Positions 5,609 to 5,639 of a DNA stretch of 5,639 nucleotides are shown piece after piece. The notes under the pieces were generated by a model. It saw only the letters and a list, made by a program, of their open reading frames with translations. It ran no database searches and had not been told where the DNA came from. Every line of letters starts with the position of its first letter. Position 1 is the first letter of the stretch. Position numbers and translations under genes: made by a program. Origin of the DNA: Oscillibacter sp. (GTDB taxonomy: Bacteria > Bacillota > Clostridia > Oscillospirales > Oscillospiraceae); the NCBI GenBank assembly GCA_017447005.1, contig JAFSOM010000607.1, forward strand, positions 1-5,639, in the 5' to 3' direction.

Positions 5609-5616
5609 TGGTACGG

Positions 5617-5639
5617 ATGAACGCGAACGAAGCGAAACA
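5617..5639 (+). CDS. Start of an unidentified gene (7 codons visible)
   Basis: The visible residues are MNANEAK, too few to identify the product. The case for a real gene is the AAGGAG site, the in-frame ATG, the operator-like repeat and a candidate promoter upstream. It is divergent from the HSP90-TPR operon, with about 190 bp between the two predicted promoters' start codons and room for separate control. The conspicuous operator hints at a regulated gene, possibly one encoding its own regulator; that is inference. Confidence 0.65.

Overview
The window is bacterial (5S rRNA, lexA, Shine-Dalgarno-led genes, sigma70/sigmaA-type promoters) with fairly GC-rich genes. The lexA start, GGGAGG ribosome-binding site and G/C-rich hairpin repeats between genes would suit a Gram-positive (Clostridia-like) or similar anaerobe, but the sequence alone does not settle the phylum.

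Layout: the left edge holds the 3' part of a 5S rRNA gene (+ strand) and its hairpin terminator. About 300 bases follow without a gene; they hold G/C-rich palindromic repeats (a MITE-like inverted pair and a second hairpin element). Next come three genes, all on the minus strand. In transcription order these are an unusually long HSP90/HtpG-family chaperone (5367 to 2722, 881 aa), a TPR protein (2732 to 1470, 420 aa) whose start overlaps the chaperone stop by 11 nt, and, past a terminator and its own promoter, lexA (1242 to 499). At the right edge a + strand gene starts at 5617 with only 7 codons visible, behind a striking operator-like inverted repeat.

The centre of interest is the HSP90-TPR pair. 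The chaperone keeps the ATP-site residues (E34, N38, D74) and the middle-domain arginine (R315), but carries about 265 extra C-terminal residues. These comprise a coiled coil, an alpha/beta domain with a PNVMMEAG motif resembling TIR-like/nucleoside deoxyribosyltransferase-like folds, and a helical, possibly helix-hairpin-helix, tail. A translationally coupled TPR protein with a very acidic N-terminus is a natural candidate co-chaperone or partner. This looks like a self-contained two-gene module, possibly a stress-sensing or defence device; the function is inference.

The lexA gene is odd in two ways. Its linker, just before the autocleavage site, carries four 27-bp (9-aa) tandem repeats, and its last 59 bases including the stop codon are duplicated directly downstream.
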